A stretch of DNA of 64,000 nucleotides from assembly GCA_005408345.1 (NCBI GenBank), contig SEMN01000261.1:1-64000 (forward strand). Direction: 5' to 3'. The number at the start of each line of letters is the position of its first letter. Position 1 is the first letter of the stretch. Shown here piece after piece: positions 60,974 through 64,000 of the stretch. The notes below the pieces were generated by a model that saw only the letters and a program-made list of their open reading frames with translations, did no database searches and was not told the DNA's origin. This DNA comes from Macquaria australasica (lineage: Eukaryota; Chordata; Actinopteri; Centrarchiformes; Percichthyidae). A program made the position numbers and the translations under genes.

Positions 60974-62347
60974 ACAACAATTAAACAATGGTGTGTGGAT
61001 CTGTTCTGCACTAACAATAAGAGGGAAATAACTATTTTAATCTTCTGTACCCCCTGCCTTCATAATCACTAAAAGGCCTCAAATCCTCTTCACTGCAGTT
61101 TAAAATCCCTGTTCAGCACCCAAACAATCATCTGGCAGGTCTGATTTGTTTTTGTGTGTTTGTGTGGAACACACCTGCATAACACACAAACAGATGAACA
61201 AATACTCACTGCACATTCAAAAGACAAGGGACCCAAAACAAAACCAATAGAATTCCAATGGAGCTGCACCACCCTGTCTAGGTCTATTTATTCATACATT
61301 ACAACACACAGGCACGCATACAGGTGGTTGCACCTGTATGTGGGAATATACCTGGAGGGAGGAGCTTCTCAGGATCTTCCCTTCAGAAAGACACTGAACA
61401 GAAATGAGGCGACAGAGAGACAGTGTTCATTTACAAGTGAAAAACAAGATGGAGGGATTTTAAAAGACTCTTCAAGACAGAGAGAAAGCTTGATTATTTC
61501 TTGCTCCTGCCAGTTTGTGTGCGCGTCCATGTGAGGGTGAATTTAGTTAGTTTGCTCCAAGCAAAGCATGATTAATGACCCTTAGCTCATTCCTGGCAAA
61601 TACTAAGATCTCTCTCTCTGTGTGTGTGTGTGTGTGTGTGGATGACCTAACAAGGAAAGCTTTGTCCATGTAATGGCTTTTAGCTACACCTTAACCTGCT
61701 GATCAGCTTTTGTATGTATGTGCAAATGACTGCAAATGAAGAGCTATTATATAATGTATATCAGCATTTAAACAGTATCTTGCACCTTTTAAAGAGCAAT
61801 AAAATCAGTGGCATACTTTCACAACATATAAATATGCTAGACTGTTGTTTAAGCTCCTATAAGGACGTTTCTTAGAACTCAGTTTCAGTTGAGTCTAAAA
61901 TAAAACGTCTGTGTAGCTCGGGCCGACAGCTTCCTCTCTGGTCTACCAAGTTATTTTCATAACATTAGCAGGGCTTGTTATTTGACATCTTTATCAGTGG
62001 TTGATAGCTGCGAAGCCGATATAACAGCAGTGACTGCTTCACAATGGTCGGGTTGGCCTGCTGACAAGCCATCAGCTAACACACACGCACACATGCACAC
62101 ACACATATACACACAGATAAGCAAAGGCACAAAGACAAAAACACTGAAAAAAAAAACCACAGGGACATGCACTATAATGTGTGTATAGTTTAAAACATCA
62201 CACCTCACACATGAACACAAACACACCTCATAAAAGGTGGAGGCTTATGGCTCATTCATGTATCCCTCATAAGGACTCTTCACACACTACATCAGAACCC
62301 AGCTGCATGCAAATACTCATCGTACAGCATGTATGGCTCTTGTGGAT

Positions 62348-62387
<40 letters not shown>

Positions 62388-64000
62388 ACGGCAAAATAAC
62401 AGACGGTAAAAAAGGTTAGGAGAGAATAATTGACTGGTCCATTAGCTCTCTCTTTTTCTGTCTCTCCTAACCGAACATGTTTCGGTCTGCGTTGCTTTCT
62501 ACCTGTAGTCTGTAATCTCAGCTACAGCTGAAATTAAAACATCTAATACTGTAATTCTATGTCATCTGCATGGCTGAGTTGTTAAGCTGGGACATTTTGT
62601 GCGGTCTGTTCACACCAGAGCTGTTGCACAGAAAGTTATACATTTTCCGCCATTTTTGTACTAATCAACCGTTAAATGAGACTAGTGGTTAATTCTTTCA
62701 ACTTTTCAAGGATCTTCTGCACAACTACAAACAAAGCCTCTATCTGAAACAGCAATGAAGCAGAAAGGGAAAGAGACGGAAATTGCTCAGAAGTAAGGGT
62801 GAATTTGGAGCAACCTAGCTATTTTGCTTTATCCAACTAACCTGTGCATCATTAAACAGGAGTTGCAATCTGCTGAAAAAGCCACAGACTTGTGCCACAT
62901 TTCTTTGCAGTGTGGGATTATGTTAGAAGCATGACTGTTGATGCTCAGCAATTATTGTCATCGTTTTCATTACCTTTATCTGCCACAAACTTACAGATTT
63001 TAGTTAAAGAGCAACCTAATTTGGAGCTTTAAAGTTTAGAGCAATAAATTGCGCTTGACAACAGTGATGACATGCAAACTCACTGCCCATTCATAATGCA
63101 AAGCAGTCAGGCTGACTAAAATAAACTAACCTAGGATGTTCAACGTGACACAGAGTATAAAGAAACAAAACCAGTAAACCAAGGCCAACTTTACCTCACT
63201 GTCCCAGCACAAAAACTAACCTCAATTACTCCCCTTATACAACTTTAAAAAGACTAACTTTGGCTTTCTTTTACAATACACTAGATTTAAAAAGATGGCA
63301 TTTTGCTCTCTGTCCCAATACCTGGACTGAAAACAGTTAACGCTATCTCACTGCTCAGTCCTTCAGTGTATAACACACACCAGCTAAACTGCTAACTGCT
63401 CGTTCCACTATAAATAGTGTTGTAAATGACATTTATAGAGGTTGTTAATGGAACTGCGCTTTTCACCTTCAGCTGTCATCACCATTGCCGACGGTATGTA
63501 TGCGTGTATTCTGTGAGTGTGTTAGTGTAAAAAAAAACCAAAAAAAACCAAGGACTCATGGGCAGGGTTGATGTCAGCTGACGGTGCATTGTTCTCGACC
63601 ACAAACAGATACCCATATGCTAGAATGCAGACACACACAGAAATATACTGTATGAATGCAACCAAACGATGAGAAAGAGCTGCATGCAGGCAAACACACA
63701 TGCAAATCTTTTCCCAGAACAGCAACCTTTCCTTCTAGCAGTCTCACACCTTACCCCATAAAGATTTTCACAAGTTTAAGTGAAGAAAATATCTGTTTCT
63801 AACTCTTAGTTTTTTGTATTGAAGTGTAACTCTTTCACTGTTATGAGCACTTACTAGACTGTAAAATATACCATTTTTCCACAATATCCCTCAGTTTATA
63901 TTTTATATCTACATCATTTTAGACTGATCTCCACTCACTGAAATCACTCACTTCATTAAGTCACTGCTGTTGAAACAAAAGACTTAGTACAGGGATGTTT
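60974..64000. other. Non-coding stretch to window end
   Basis: No supportable exon. A GT array lies at 61617-61640 and a CA array at 62347-62383. An AAAAAAACCAAAAAAAACCA-like run occurs at about 63530. Confidence 0.5.

Overview
The window looks like nuclear DNA of a ray-finned fish, probably a percomorph teleost. Genes are split by canonical GT..AG introns, (CA)n/(GT)n microsatellites are dense, and the dispersed DNA is of teleost type: Tc1-like transposons, TTAA-flanked piggyBac-type elements, a V-SINE-family core, a gypsy-like solo LTR and several fish MITE-like repeats.

Layout: (1) 1-4.4 kb holds four phase-0 exons of a gene I do not recognise (plus strand), followed by a tandem triplicated non-coding block. 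(2) 5.17-6.48 kb is a decayed poly(A) polymerase (PAPOL) copy: one core exon joined to C-terminal-tail exons, with an in-frame stop. (3) 7.2-12.0 kb and 17.3-23.05 kb are the arms of a very recent inverted duplication. Each arm carries a complete five-coding-exon carbohydrate sulfotransferase gene (CHST12-like, 322 residues), minus strand on the left and plus strand on the right. The arms differ mainly by mobile-element insertions. (4) A second inverted pair, 1-1078 and 13644-14721, duplicates the first exon of the unrecognised gene. The two pairs interleave, so the locus was not made by one inversion. (5) Between the arms, 15.3-16.1 kb encodes a small membrane-anchored protein whose last exon is cut by a retroposon tail. 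(6) 24.69-35.13 kb carries 14 exons of a class 4 semaphorin on the minus strand: sema domain, PSI, Ig, one membrane span and a tail ending in a PDZ ligand. The first coding exon was not found, and its 5' part may lie beyond the window. (7) 35.1-64 kb has no gene I can support. It holds microsatellites, fish dispersed repeats, a piggyBac-type element with five internal palindromes (40994-42387) and a solo LTR (60558-60973), and is probably semaphorin upstream or first-intron DNA.

Functional view: the sulfotransferases are predicted Golgi type II enzymes that 4-O-sulfate chondroitin/dermatan chains. The semaphorin is a cell-surface guidance ligand. They are neighbours in tail-to-tail orientation (right-hand sulfotransferase and semaphorin), but nothing in the sequence shows co-regulation. 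The most unusual content is the young interleaved inverted duplication with intact genes and arm-specific transposon insertions, and the palindrome-bearing piggyBac-type element.
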